Assembly: GCA_051881815.1 (NCBI GenBank)
Contig: JBJEQP010000015.1
Coordinates: 1-25,109, forward strand
Direction of reading: 5' to 3'
Length of the DNA stretch: 25,109 bases
DNA from: UMGS363 sp051881815
Lineage (GTDB): Bacteria > Bacillota > Clostridia > Oscillospirales > Ruminococcaceae
The notes under the pieces are model-generated. The model searched no databases. It was not told where the DNA came from and saw nothing but the letters and a program-made list of their open reading frames with translations. Below are positions 7,858 to 15,108 of the stretch, piece by piece (position 1 is the stretch's first letter; each line of letters opens with the position of its first letter). Position numbers and translations under genes: made by a program.

Positions 7858-8517
7858 ATGGATTTACGAATTGCTGATCAATCAGCGTTCCTTTGGAGTG
7901 TGTGCTATCAGATCATGCCGGGATTTAATGATATTTTTCGTCTTCTGCTTCTTGTCGTTGCCGTGACCTCGGACGGCTTCTGCGCAGCGTTCGGACTGGG
8001 TGCGTCGGGGATAATCATTCCGCCGAAGTCGGCAGCCGTGATAAGTGCGTCGGGCGCAGCTTTTCTGACCATATCTGCAGCACTGGGCGGCACGGTGGTA
8101 AGCCTTATCCCGAGTGGAGTATGTTCGGTGATATCGAGCGTTATACTTGCGCTTCTCGGACTGTTCAACATCTTTCACAAGGCATTTGAAAAGCTTTCCT
8201 GCAAGCTGCCCGAGAACTCACGTTTCAGAGTGTGCCTATCGGATGAAGCCGCCGATTCCGACCGTTCGAAGGACATTTCCTGCAAGGAAGCGCTTGTCCT
8301 TTCGGCTGCACTTTCCGCCGATTCGCTCGCCGCAGGGCTCGGAGCAGGCTTGGGTGCCGTTCCGATGCTGCCGATCGCACTTTTATCCTTTGTGACAGGG
8401 TTTGTTTTCGTTGTAACGGCGAATAAGCTCGGGAAGAAGGCTTCGTCCAACAAAAAACTCGACCTTCGGGGATTATGCGGAGCTTTGCTTATAATTTTTG
8501 CAATAATAAACCTTTGA
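7858..8517 (+). CDS. YtaF/MntP-family membrane protein
   Basis: Polytopic membrane protein of 219 residues resembling the MntP (manganese efflux) / YtaF (sporulation membrane protein) superfamily. It has the family's internal two-fold repeat: LLLVVAVTSDGFCAAFGLGASG (residues 30-51) and LSAALSADSLAAGLGAGLG (148-166), each with an Asp in a small-residue helix, joined by a polar loop (about 112-142). About six helices are predicted by eye. The length and long loop favour YtaF over the shorter MntP. The start is unsure: no clear ribosome binding site precedes 7858; the ATG at 7915 (MPGFNDIF) matches the usual family N-terminus better, but GGAG lies 16 nt away. The substrate is unknown. Confidence 0.75.
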   Translation: MDLRIADQSAFLWSVCYQIMPGFNDIFRLLLLVVAVTSDGFCAAFGLGASGIIIPPKSAAVISASGAAFLTISAALGGTVVSLIPSGVCSVISSVILALLGLFNIFHKAFEKLSCKLPENSRFRVCLSDEAADSDRSKDISCKEALVLSAALSADSLAAGLGAGLGAVPMLPIALLSFVTGFVFVVTANKLGKKASSNKKLDLRGLCGALLIIFAIINL

Positions 8518-8585
8518 GCAATGCGTAATTCGTAATGCGGAATTCGGATTTTTTATATTCCGCAAATTAATTTAATTAAACCGTT

Positions 8586-8745
8586 GGGGCGGATTCCATA
8601 TCCGCCCGTCTATAAAATAAACCTGTTTTCATTGGAAATAGTTCCGTTAAAAACAGGTTTGTTTTTTCGCGTGGGACGGGTAATCCGTTCCAAACAGAAA
8701 ATTCATCATAATTTCGGCGAAACGGGCGGATATGGAATCCGCCCC
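8586..8745. repeat. 160-bp element with hairpin terminal inverted repeats
   Basis: The ends, 8586-8608 and 8723-8745, are exact reverse complements over 23 nt. Each end is itself a hairpin (GGGCGGAT…ATCCGCCC). Between them lie an 11-bp hairpin with a T run (8619-8667) and an imperfect 8-bp hairpin TGGGACGG/CCGTTCCA (about 8674-8694). No ORF is present. It looks like a small non-autonomous mobile or interspersed element; no clear target-site duplication is seen. Confidence 0.65.
8619..8667 (+). terminator. Intrinsic terminator after the YtaF/MntP gene
   Basis: AAACCTGTTTT (8619-8629) pairs with AAAACAGGTTT (8650-8660), with an inner GGAA/TTCC, followed by GTTTTTT. It lies about 100 nt past the stop codon and inside the 160-bp repeat element, so the element may supply the terminator. 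Confidence 0.7.
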
Positions 8746-8752
8746 TACAGAG

Positions 8753-9718
8753 TTAAATTTCTTTTTCCGAATAATCTACTCCTGCTTCATCAAGTAATTG
8801 CTTTGTTTCGGCATAGAATCTTTTTGTGGACGGCGAAGCCGAATCATCATATTTTGCCATTGCATCTTTAAAGTATGCCGCAGCCTTTTCTTTGTCACCC
8901 AGATGACAAAAAAGCTTTGCATAGGAAATAGAACAGGTTTTGTTGCTTGAATCACGCATTTTTTCTATGCTTTTATCGGTTTCAGCCGCCATATTGAGCA
9001 ATTCACGATAAAAATCATATATCTCAATTGCCTTTGCATAGTCTTTTTTTATCGTATAATAGCTGGAATATGCTGCAAGAAATCCTATTTTATAGATAAC
9101 TCTCGGATTATTCCACTCATTCCGAATCAAAAGCTCCGAATTATCCTCAAACGACCGCAAATAACTATCGTTATCGTCCTTGAAATCAAAATATCCAAGC
9201 TCTAAATTTATCTTACAAGCTGCTTGTGCATCGTTGGACGGTTTAAAGCTTTTTGCCTGCCGATAAAGCTCGTCTGCTTTTTCCGGCATATTCATTTCAA
9301 CATAGTAACCCATCAAGCTGCCGGCAGAAATTATCCATACTTCGCCCTTGGATTTTTTTAAACGTTCTTCCAAAAGAATTATTTTTCTTTTTGTATCGGA
9401 GCAATTCAATTCTTTATAAAATTTTGTGTCGGAAAAGGAACGCAGTACCCTGAAAATAGAAGTGTTTCCAAAATGCGAACCGCTGATAATAGTTGTCCCG
9501 ACAAACAAATAGACAATATCAAGAATAATTATCAGCGCTGACCAAGCCAACCCTCTTAATTGATCGGCTCTTAAAATAAGGAGCATCGGTATCAACTCCA
9601 ATACGCAAATCACAAACAAACTTACAAGAAATCTGTTCGTACGTTTGGCGAGCTTTTTCTGATCCGCTTTCTCCCTTTCGACCGCCTGTTCAAGTATTTC
9701 GTGCGTTATTTCTATCAT
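8753..9718 (-). CDS. Unrecognised membrane protein with TPR-like C-terminus
   Basis: I do not recognise this 321-residue protein. It has a charged, helical N-terminus (1-28, Glu/Lys/Arg rich), two membrane helices (about 29-49 and 57-79), and a cytoplasm-like helical region (about 100-315). The last includes KADELYRQAKSFKP, YAKAIEIYDFYRELL and KEKAAAYFKDAMAKY, which have the A/Y/L spacing of tetratricopeptide repeats and suggest a protein-interaction scaffold. The ATG at 9718 is chosen for AAGGGG 8 nt upstream. The reading frame stays open to 9841, but that part runs through an intergenic repeat and is not credible. It is alone on its strand, behind the valS terminator and directly behind the palindromic element at 9735-9910. 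Function unknown. Confidence 0.7.
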   Translation of the reverse strand: MIEITHEILEQAVEREKADQKKLAKRTNRFLVSLFVICVLELIPMLLILRADQLRGLAWSALIIILDIVYLFVGTTIISGSHFGNTSIFRVLRSFSDTKFYKELNCSDTKRKIILLEERLKKSKGEVWIISAGSLMGYYVEMNMPEKADELYRQAKSFKPSNDAQAACKINLELGYFDFKDDNDSYLRSFEDNSELLIRNEWNNPRVIYKIGFLAAYSSYYTIKKDYAKAIEIYDFYRELLNMAAETDKSIEKMRDSSNKTCSISYAKLFCHLGDKEKAAAYFKDAMAKYDDSASPSTKRFYAETKQLLDEAGVDYSEKEI

Positions 9719-9734
9719 AGTCCATACCCCTTTT

Positions 9735-9910
9735 ATACTAATATCAAATCGTTCTATAGACAAAGCCGACAGATAGAATAATCCAAGTAGGTAAACTTGT
9801 TTACCTTGGAGGGCGACCGCAGGCAGGCTGCCGCCTGTCAAGGGAGCTTGACGCAGAATTGGATTATTATATCCGAGGATTTAGTCTTACGGTTGATTTG
9901 ATATTAGTAT
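9735..9910 (-). repeat. Palindromic element, copy 1 (structured, covarying)
   Basis: A 176-bp element with perfect 16-bp terminal inverted repeats (ATACTAATATCAAATC and its complement). On the minus strand it contains, in order, a GGA…TCC mini-hairpin around TATAATA (9861-9874), a conserved 44-nt core (9814-9857) with hairpin GTCAAG-CTCC-CTTGAC, and a longer hairpin with GGTAAAC/GTTTACC arms (9784-9810). It is the same family as 24893-25053, in opposite orientation, and abuts the ribosome binding site of the gene starting at 9718. Confidence 0.8.
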
Positions 9911-9925
9911 TACGTCAATTTTTTG

Positions 9926-9965
9926 AAAAAATCGCAGCGTATAACTATTGATAATATACGCTGCG
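9926..9965 (-). terminator. Intrinsic terminator after valS
   Basis: An 11-bp stem, CGCAGCGTATA / TATACGCTGCG (9933-9943 with 9955-9965), is followed on the minus strand by ATTTTTTC. It lies 10 nt past the valS stop codon. Confidence 0.9.
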
Positions 9966-9975
9966 AACATAATAA

Positions 9976-12597
9976 TTACTTGCTGAATGCCTTGATAGAT
10001 TCTTCGATCTTTGCCATTTTTTCAAGTGCCTTTGCAAGCTTTGCCTTTTCGGCTTCGACCTGCTGCTGCGGTGCTTTTGCAAGGAAGCCCTGATTGTTGA
10101 GCTTGCCCTGTGAGAAGTCGATATCCTTCTGTACGGTCTTCTTCTCCTTGTCAAGTCTTGCAAGCTCCTTTTCCTTATCGACAAGCTGATCGAGAGGGAT
10201 AAAGATTCTTGCGCTGTCGGTAACGACTGTTACAGCGTCGGGCATATCAACCTTTTCTGCGATCTCGATATCGGATGCGGACGCAAGGCGTTCAAAGAAA
10301 AGTCTGCCCTGCTCGAAGGTCTCCTTTTCGGCGGTTTCGATGTGAAGCGCAGCCTTTACGGACGGCGGAACGTTCATCTCTGCTCTGCGGTTTCTTACAG
10401 CCTTGATAGCGGTAATGATCTTCTCAAAGCTTACCTCGTCGGCAGCAAAGTCAAGTGCGCTGTCATATACGGGGAAGTCGGAGAGCATGATCGCACCCTC
10501 GCCCTCGCAGAGAGTCTGCCATATCTCCTCGGTGATGAACGGCATAAACGGATGGAGAAGCTTGAGCATTCCCTTCATTACCCAAACGAGTACCTGCTGT
10601 GCTGTTTCTGCCGTTTCGCCGCCTGCCTGTATTCTCGGCTTTGTAAGCTCGATATACCAGTCGCAGTAAACGTCCCAGATAAAGTCATAGAGCTTTGATA
10701 CGGCAACGCCGAGCTCGAAGCTTTCGAGGTTCTGGTTTACTTCCTTTGCAAGCGTATTGAACTTGCTCACTACCCACTTGTCCTCAACGTTGAGGTTCTC
10801 GGGAAGTCCATTTGACTTAAAGTCATCGGGAAGATTCATCATAATGAAGCGTGAAGCGTTCCAGAGCTTGTTTGCGAAGTTACGGGAAGCCTTGACCTTG
10901 TCTTCCATATAACGCATATCATTTCCGGGAGCGTTGCCCGTTGCAAGCATGAAACGGAGTGCGTCTGCGCCGTACTTGTCGATCTCTTCAAGCGGATCAA
11001 CGCCGTTTCCGAGCGACTTGGACATCTTTCTGCCCTGTGAATCTCTTACAAGACCGTGGATAAGGACCGTATCGAACGGAACCTCGCCTGTGTGTTCAAG
11101 TCCGCTGAACATCATTCTGATTACCCAGAAGAAGATGATATCATAGCCCGTTACGAGCGTATTTGTAGGATAGAAGTACTTGAGGTCTTCGGTCTTTTCC
11201 GGCCAGCCGAGTGTTGAGAACGGCCAGAGTGCCGAGCTGAACCATGTATCGAGCGTATCGCCGTCCTGACGCATAGGCTTTCCGCACTTCGGACAAACTG
11301 CGCTGTTTTCCTTTGTTACGACCATTTCGCCGCAGTCGTCGCAGTAGAACGCAGGAATCTGATGTCCCCACCAAACCTGACGGGAGATGCACCAGTCCTT
11401 GATATTTTCAAGCCAATGATAGTATATCTTGTCGAAGCGCTCGGGAACGAACTTTGTCTTGCCTGTTTTTACAGCGTCGATAGCAGGCTTTGCGAGCGGT
11501 TCCATCTTTACGAACCACTGTGTTGAAACTCTCGGTTCAACGGTCGTTCCGCAGCGGTAGCAAACACCGACATTATGGTTGTAATCCTCAACCTTGATAA
11601 GAGCACCCTCTGCTTCAAGGTCGGCAACGATAGCCTTTCTTGCTTCGTATCTGTCCATACCTGCATACTTCGGGTAGTCGTCGGTGATCTTTGCATCCTC
11701 GGTGAGAACATTGATAACGGGGAGCTTGTGGCGAAGACCAACTTCAAAGTCGTTGGGGTCATGTGCAGGAGTGATCTTTACAACGCCTGTACCGAAGTCC
11801 ATTTCAACGTAGTCATCGGCAACGATAGGTATCTCACGGTGAACGATCGGGAGGATAACTGTCTTGCCGACAAAATCCTTGTAGCGCTCATCTGCAGGAT
11901 TTACAGCAACAGCCGTATCGCCGAGGAGTGTTTCGGGACGGGTAGTTGCAAGCTCGATATAGCCGCTGCCGTCGGAGAGCGGATAGCGAAGGTGCCAGAA
12001 ATGACCTGCCTGATCCTCGTAGTTTACTTCCGCATCGGAAATAGAGGTCTTGCAGTGAGGACACCAGTTGATTATCCTCTCACCTCTGTATATAAGTCCC
12101 TTGTTATAAAGGTTTACGAACACCTCACGGACAGCCTTGTTGCAGCCTTCGTCCATTGTAAAGCGTTCTCTTGACCAGTCGCAGGAGCAGCCGAGCTTTT
12201 TGAGCTGTTCAACGATCCTTCCGCCGAACTTTTCCTTCCATGCCCATGCTCTTTCCATGAATGCTTCTCTGCCGATCTGCTCTTTGGTAAGACCCTCTTC
12301 AGCCATAGCTGCAACGATCTTTGCTTCTGTTGCGATAGCTGCGTGGTCGGTGCCGGGGAGCCAGAGTGCGGAGTAGCCCCTCATACGCTTCCAGCGGATA
12401 AGGATGTCCTGGAGCGTTTCATCAAGTGCGTGTCCCATGTGGAGCTGACCGGTGATGTTCGGAGGGGGGATAACGATCGTGTACGGTTCCTTCTTCGGAT
12501 CGACGCTTGCCTTAAAGCATTCGTTATCCATCCAGTATTTATAAATTTTGTCCTCTACCTCGCCGGGTTCGTAGAGCTTCGGAAGCTCTCTTTTCAT
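9976..12597 (-). CDS. valS: Valyl-tRNA synthetase
   Basis: Class I aminoacyl-tRNA synthetase that charges tRNA-Val in the cytoplasm and edits threonine mischarges. The 873-residue protein, near the usual Firmicute length, has PPPNITGQLHMGHAL (44-58, HIGH-type motif HMGH), the editing domain at about 190-345, a Cys4 knuckle (C419, C422, C435, C438), the second active-site motif KMSKS (524-528), an anticodon-binding helical region (about 600-740), and a C-terminal coiled coil rich in Lys/Glu (about 800-873). The ATG has GGAGG 9 nt upstream. It has its own promoter and terminator. No T-box leader is present in the roughly 100 nt between the gene and the upstream ORF, although many Firmicutes control valS that way. 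Confidence 0.98.
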   Translation of the reverse strand: MKRELPKLYEPGEVEDKIYKYWMDNECFKASVDPKKEPYTIVIPPPNITGQLHMGHALDETLQDILIRWKRMRGYSALWLPGTDHAAIATEAKIVAAMAEEGLTKEQIGREAFMERAWAWKEKFGGRIVEQLKKLGCSCDWSRERFTMDEGCNKAVREVFVNLYNKGLIYRGERIINWCPHCKTSISDAEVNYEDQAGHFWHLRYPLSDGSGYIELATTRPETLLGDTAVAVNPADERYKDFVGKTVILPIVHREIPIVADDYVEMDFGTGVVKITPAHDPNDFEVGLRHKLPVINVLTEDAKITDDYPKYAGMDRYEARKAIVADLEAEGALIKVEDYNHNVGVCYRCGTTVEPRVSTQWFVKMEPLAKPAIDAVKTGKTKFVPERFDKIYYHWLENIKDWCISRQVWWGHQIPAFYCDDCGEMVVTKENSAVCPKCGKPMRQDGDTLDTWFSSALWPFSTLGWPEKTEDLKYFYPTNTLVTGYDIIFFWVIRMMFSGLEHTGEVPFDTVLIHGLVRDSQGRKMSKSLGNGVDPLEEIDKYGADALRFMLATGNAPGNDMRYMEDKVKASRNFANKLWNASRFIMMNLPDDFKSNGLPENLNVEDKWVVSKFNTLAKEVNQNLESFELGVAVSKLYDFIWDVYCDWYIELTKPRIQAGGETAETAQQVLVWVMKGMLKLLHPFMPFITEEIWQTLCEGEGAIMLSDFPVYDSALDFAADEVSFEKIITAIKAVRNRRAEMNVPPSVKAALHIETAEKETFEQGRLFFERLASASDIEIAEKVDMPDAVTVVTDSARIFIPLDQLVDKEKELARLDKEKKTVQKDIDFSQGKLNNQGFLAKAPQQQVEAEKAKLAKALEKMAKIEESIKAFSK

Positions 12598-12668
12598 AAT
12601 TGTATTCCTCCATTCAGATTTGCTGCGAAAAATTCTTTTTCAAATATATCGCATTTATATCATATAAC

Positions 12669-12697
12669 ATTATGCCATAAAAAAGCTTTCCCGTCAA
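12669..12697 (-). promoter_or_regulatory. Predicted sigma-A promoter of valS
   Basis: Minus strand: TTGACG (12692-12697), 17-bp spacer, CATAAT (12669-12674). It begins 9 nt past the stop codon of the upstream XRE gene and leaves a leader of only about 65 nt. Confidence 0.75.
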
Positions 12698-12705
12698 TAA
12701 CCCTG

Positions 12706-12954
12706 TCATCTTTCGGGATAAAATACCCTCAGCCTGTTTTTTATCGGGTAAGGCTCGGAAACATCGGTCAGACCGCAGATATAGTCGACGCTGACATGAT
12801 ACAGCACTGCAAGCTTCGCCGCATGAGATATCGGGATATCAATAACACCGCTCTCATACCGTGAATATATCGACTGGCTGACATAAAGATAATCCGCTAT
12901 CTGCTGCTGGGAGTAACGGTGGCTCCGCCGCAGCTCTTTAAGCCTCAATTCCAT
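12706..12954 (-). CDS. Small XRE-family (Cro/CI-type) DNA-binding protein
   Basis: The 82-residue protein is little more than one helix-turn-helix domain: MELRLKELRRSHRYSQQQIADYLYV then QSIYSRYESGVIDIPISHAAKLAVLYHVSVDYICGLTD, the classic XRE pattern with recognition helix at about residues 26-35. A short basic tail follows. The ATG at 12954 is chosen because AAGGG lies 8 nt upstream; an in-frame ATG at 12990 lies deeper in the preceding gene with no good site. It overlaps the end of the CBS gene by 17 nt, so the pair is almost surely translationally coupled. Target genes are unknown. Confidence 0.85.
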   Translation of the reverse strand: MELRLKELRRSHRYSQQQIADYLYVSQSIYSRYESGVIDIPISHAAKLAVLYHVSVDYICGLTDVSEPYPIKNRLRVFYPER

Positions 12955-13378
12955 GCGGGACCCTTCTTTGCTGCGATTTTTTATACTCATCGTAACAATA
13001 CTTTATAATATCACGCCTTGTAATTATCCCTGCAAAGCAGCCTCTGTCGTCAACAACAGGCAGAAAGTTCTGATCCATTACCTGCATAACAAGCTCGTCA
13101 AGCTGCGCCGTGACCTTTATGGGCGGATTCCAGTCCTTGCGGATATAATCGCCGACGACGCAGTCCCCCATCTCTTCGGGCGAGAAAAGATGATCGTCCA
13201 TGATCGCGCGAAGAATATCACCCTCGCTGACAGTTCCGACATAAACGCCCTCACGGTCAATGACAGGGATAGCCGAATAGCTGCTGCTTCGCAAACAGTT
13301 ATAGCCTTTTTCAAAAGTATCGTCGTCGAAAAGATATTCAACAGTATTTTTCGGGTGAAGCAGATACAGAATATTCAT
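12938..13378 (-). CDS. CBS-domain pair protein
   Basis: A 146-residue cytoplasmic protein made almost only of two CBS domains. The first (about 12-70) contains RSSSYSAIPVIDREGVYVGTVSEGDILR; the second (about 78-135) contains QNFLPVVDDRGCFAGIITRRDIIKYC. Paired CBS domains bind adenine nucleotides and act as energy or cyclic-dinucleotide sensors. Size and the N-terminal pattern (MNILYLLHPKNTVEYLFDD) resemble the small CBS proteins near CbpB/DarB, which bind c-di-AMP in bacilli; that link is by resemblance only. The ATG at 13378 has AAAGGA about 11 nt upstream. It overlaps the XRE gene downstream, suggesting a sensor-regulator pair. Confidence 0.85.
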   Translation of the reverse strand: MNILYLLHPKNTVEYLFDDDTFEKGYNCLRSSSYSAIPVIDREGVYVGTVSEGDILRAIMDDHLFSPEEMGDCVVGDYIRKDWNPPIKVTAQLDELVMQVMDQNFLPVVDDRGCFAGIITRRDIIKYCYDEYKKSQQRRVPHGIEA

Positions 13379-13460
13379 AGTCTGTCCGTTCCTTTCCTTT
13401 TTCACAAGGGGCGGCAAAATCTTTGCACCGGAATATCCGGCACAAAACTACTTATTTTTC

Positions 13461-13489
13461 ATTTTACCATACTATTATGAAAATTTCAA
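13461..13489 (-). promoter_or_regulatory. Predicted sigma-A promoter of the CBS-XRE pair
   Basis: Minus strand: TTGAAA (13484-13489), 17-bp spacer, TAAAAT (13461-13466), about 83 nt upstream of the CBS start codon. Confidence 0.7.
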
Positions 13490-13571
13490 TTATTTTTTTA
13501 AAAATCGCATAAACTGTTGAAAACCACCGTATAATCAGCGTTAAACCGTCAAAAATTTGTCATCTTGTTAA

Positions 13572-13600
13572 TTGAAACCTTACTCTGTTTGATTTATAAT
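13572..13600 (+). promoter_or_regulatory. Predicted sigma-A promoter of the BMP lipoprotein gene
   Basis: TTGAAA (13572-13577), 17-bp spacer, perfect TATAAT (13595-13600), about 90 nt upstream of the start codon at 13690. Confidence 0.8.
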
Positions 13601-13689
13601 AATTAATGCAGTTATATAAAGGACATAATATTCTTTAAAGCTGCAAAAGATTATGATAAAACCAAAAACAAAGAATTGGAAGGTGTATT

Positions 13690-14847
13690 ATGAAACTGAC
13701 AAAAATCCTTGCTGCGATCTCCGCAGCAGCAGTTCTTATGCTCACAGGCTGTTCTTCAAGCACAGCTGACAACGGCGGCTCCGCTGAAGCTTCAAACGGC
13801 GGCTCTGCAGCTATCCAGTACGCAAAGGAAGACATCAAGGTCGGCGTTATCCACATCGGCAACCCTGCCGACGGCTCGGGTTACTCCTACACTCACGACA
13901 TCGGCATCCGGGATATGCAGGCTGCTATCGGTCTTTCCGATGACCAGATCGTAAGAAAGAACAACGTAAGCGACGGTGATCCGACAGCTACCGAAACAGC
14001 TATCAGAGAGTGCATCGAAGCAGGCTGCAACATCATCTTCGGCACAAGCTGGGGATACATGGATACAATGGAAGCTCTCGCAGACGAGTTCCCGAACGTT
14101 GTTTTCTCCCACGGCACAGGCTATAAGAACAACGGCAAGAACATGAACAACTACTTCGGCAGGATCTATCAGGCAAGATATCTTTCCGGTATCGTTGCAG
14201 GCATGAAGACCGAATCCAACCTCATCGGCTACGTTGCAGCAATGGGCAGCGAAAACTCCGAGGTCACAGGCGGTATTGACGCATTTGCAATCGGCGTTGC
14301 TTCCGTAAATCCCGATGCAAAGATCTATGTAAAGGTAACAAACAGCTGGTATTCTCCCACAGAAGAAACAAACGCTGCAAAGGCACTTATCGCTGAAGGC
14401 TGCGACGTTATCGCACAGCACTGCGACACTCCCAACCCACAGCTTGAAGCTGAAAGCGCAGGCGTTTGGGGCGTCGGCTACAACAGCGATATGATAAAGG
14501 ACGCACCGGGCGCAACACTCACATCCGTTGTTTGGCATTGGGGCGCATACTATACACAGGCTGTACAGCAGGTAATTGACGGAACATGGGGCTGCGAAAA
14601 CTACTTCGGCGGTATGTCCGACGGACTTCTCGACATCTCCGACCTCAACTCCGCACTCTGCACAGATGAAATGCAGACAAAGGTTGACGAAGCAAGAAAC
14701 GAGATCATCAACAACGGTTTCAACGTATTTGACGGCGTCCTTGAAACAAACGACGGCTCAACAGTCGGCGAAGAAGGCAAGACGCTTGATGACGCAACCA
14801 TCACAGGCGGAATCAACTGGTACTACAAGAACGTTGAAGTTAAGTAA
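13690..14847 (+). CDS. BMP/PnrA-family substrate-binding lipoprotein
   Basis: Surface-anchored solute-binding protein of the Basic Membrane Protein (PnrA/Med) family, which delivers purine nucleosides or related ligands to an ABC importer. The 385-residue product has a lipoprotein signal with lipobox LTGC (Cys21), an Asn/Gly/Ser linker to about residue 42, then a type I periplasmic-binding fold: KVGVIHIGNPADGSGYSYTHDIGI, CIEAGCNIIFGTSWGYMDT, NYFGRIYQARYLSGIVAGM and a GYVAAMGS segment typical of the family. GGAAGG lies about 6-7 nt upstream of the ATG. Codon use strongly favours AAC, AAG, ATC and GGC, suggesting high expression. No ATPase or permease gene follows, so the transporter lies elsewhere or the protein serves as a sensor. 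Confidence 0.9.
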   Translation: MKLTKILAAISAAAVLMLTGCSSSTADNGGSAEASNGGSAAIQYAKEDIKVGVIHIGNPADGSGYSYTHDIGIRDMQAAIGLSDDQIVRKNNVSDGDPTATETAIRECIEAGCNIIFGTSWGYMDTMEALADEFPNVVFSHGTGYKNNGKNMNNYFGRIYQARYLSGIVAGMKTESNLIGYVAAMGSENSEVTGGIDAFAIGVASVNPDAKIYVKVTNSWYSPTEETNAAKALIAEGCDVIAQHCDTPNPQLEAESAGVWGVGYNSDMIKDAPGATLTSVVWHWGAYYTQAVQQVIDGTWGCENYFGGMSDGLLDISDLNSALCTDEMQTKVDEARNEIINNGFNVFDGVLETNDGSTVGEEGKTLDDATITGGINWYYKNVEVK

Positions 14848-14870
14848 ATTCAACCGATCATAATATTTCA

Positions 14871-14900
14871 GGGCGGATCCCGTATCCGCCCGATTTTTTT
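14871..14900 (+). terminator. Intrinsic terminator after the BMP gene
   Basis: GGGCGGAT (14871-14878) pairs with ATCCGCCC (14884-14891), followed by GATTTTTTT. The stem is the same sequence as in the hairpins at 5362-5381, 8587-8607 and 8724-8744. Confidence 0.88.
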
Positions 14901-14969
14901 AGAGGTTCCCTTTAATTGTTCGCAAGAAAACAAGGTCTTGCACAGTGAAAAATCAGCTAATCCGTCATT

Positions 14970-14998
14970 TGCAACCCGTGATTTACATAATGCAACCC
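14970..14998 (+). promoter_or_regulatory. Spaced direct repeats, possible operator of the XRE gene
   Basis: TGCAACCC occurs at 14970-14977 and 14991-14998, 21 nt apart (two helical turns), upstream of a TATAAT-like box at about 15030 and the XRE gene at 15109. Direct repeats at this spacing suit a dimeric regulator. There is no convincing -35. Confidence 0.35.
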
Positions 14999-15108
14999 AT
15001 AGTTTGTAGCGTTTTTGCATCCGGATATCTATAATTAAGACAAATCAGGGAGCTGTTGACCGACCGAAACGGCACGGAGCTGTTCCTATAAAGAAGGAGT
15101 AATGAATT

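Larger units (their letters stand above)
13379..13689. other. Divergent intergenic region between the CBS and BMP genes
   Basis: This 311-nt gap holds a promoter facing left (13461-13489), a short leader hairpin with CCGGA/TCCGG arms near 13430, an AT-rich middle, and a promoter facing right (13572-13600). No gene or further structure is seen. Confidence 0.6.

Noticed and set aside
9719..9841. Upstream extension of the TPR-like protein's reading frame
   Set aside because: It runs through the palindromic element; a good ribosome binding site decides for 9718.
11575..12174. 199-codon open frame on plus opposite valS
   Set aside because: It is opposite conserved synthetase domains, with no start signals or domain.
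12598..12705. T-box riboswitch ahead of valS
   Set aside because: The space is too short and there is no T-box sequence or antiterminator.
13792..14538. 248-codon open frame on minus opposite the BMP lipoprotein gene
   Set aside because: The sense gene has a lipobox, promoter, ribosome binding site and terminator; the antisense product is Cys/Val/Ala-rich with no family pattern.
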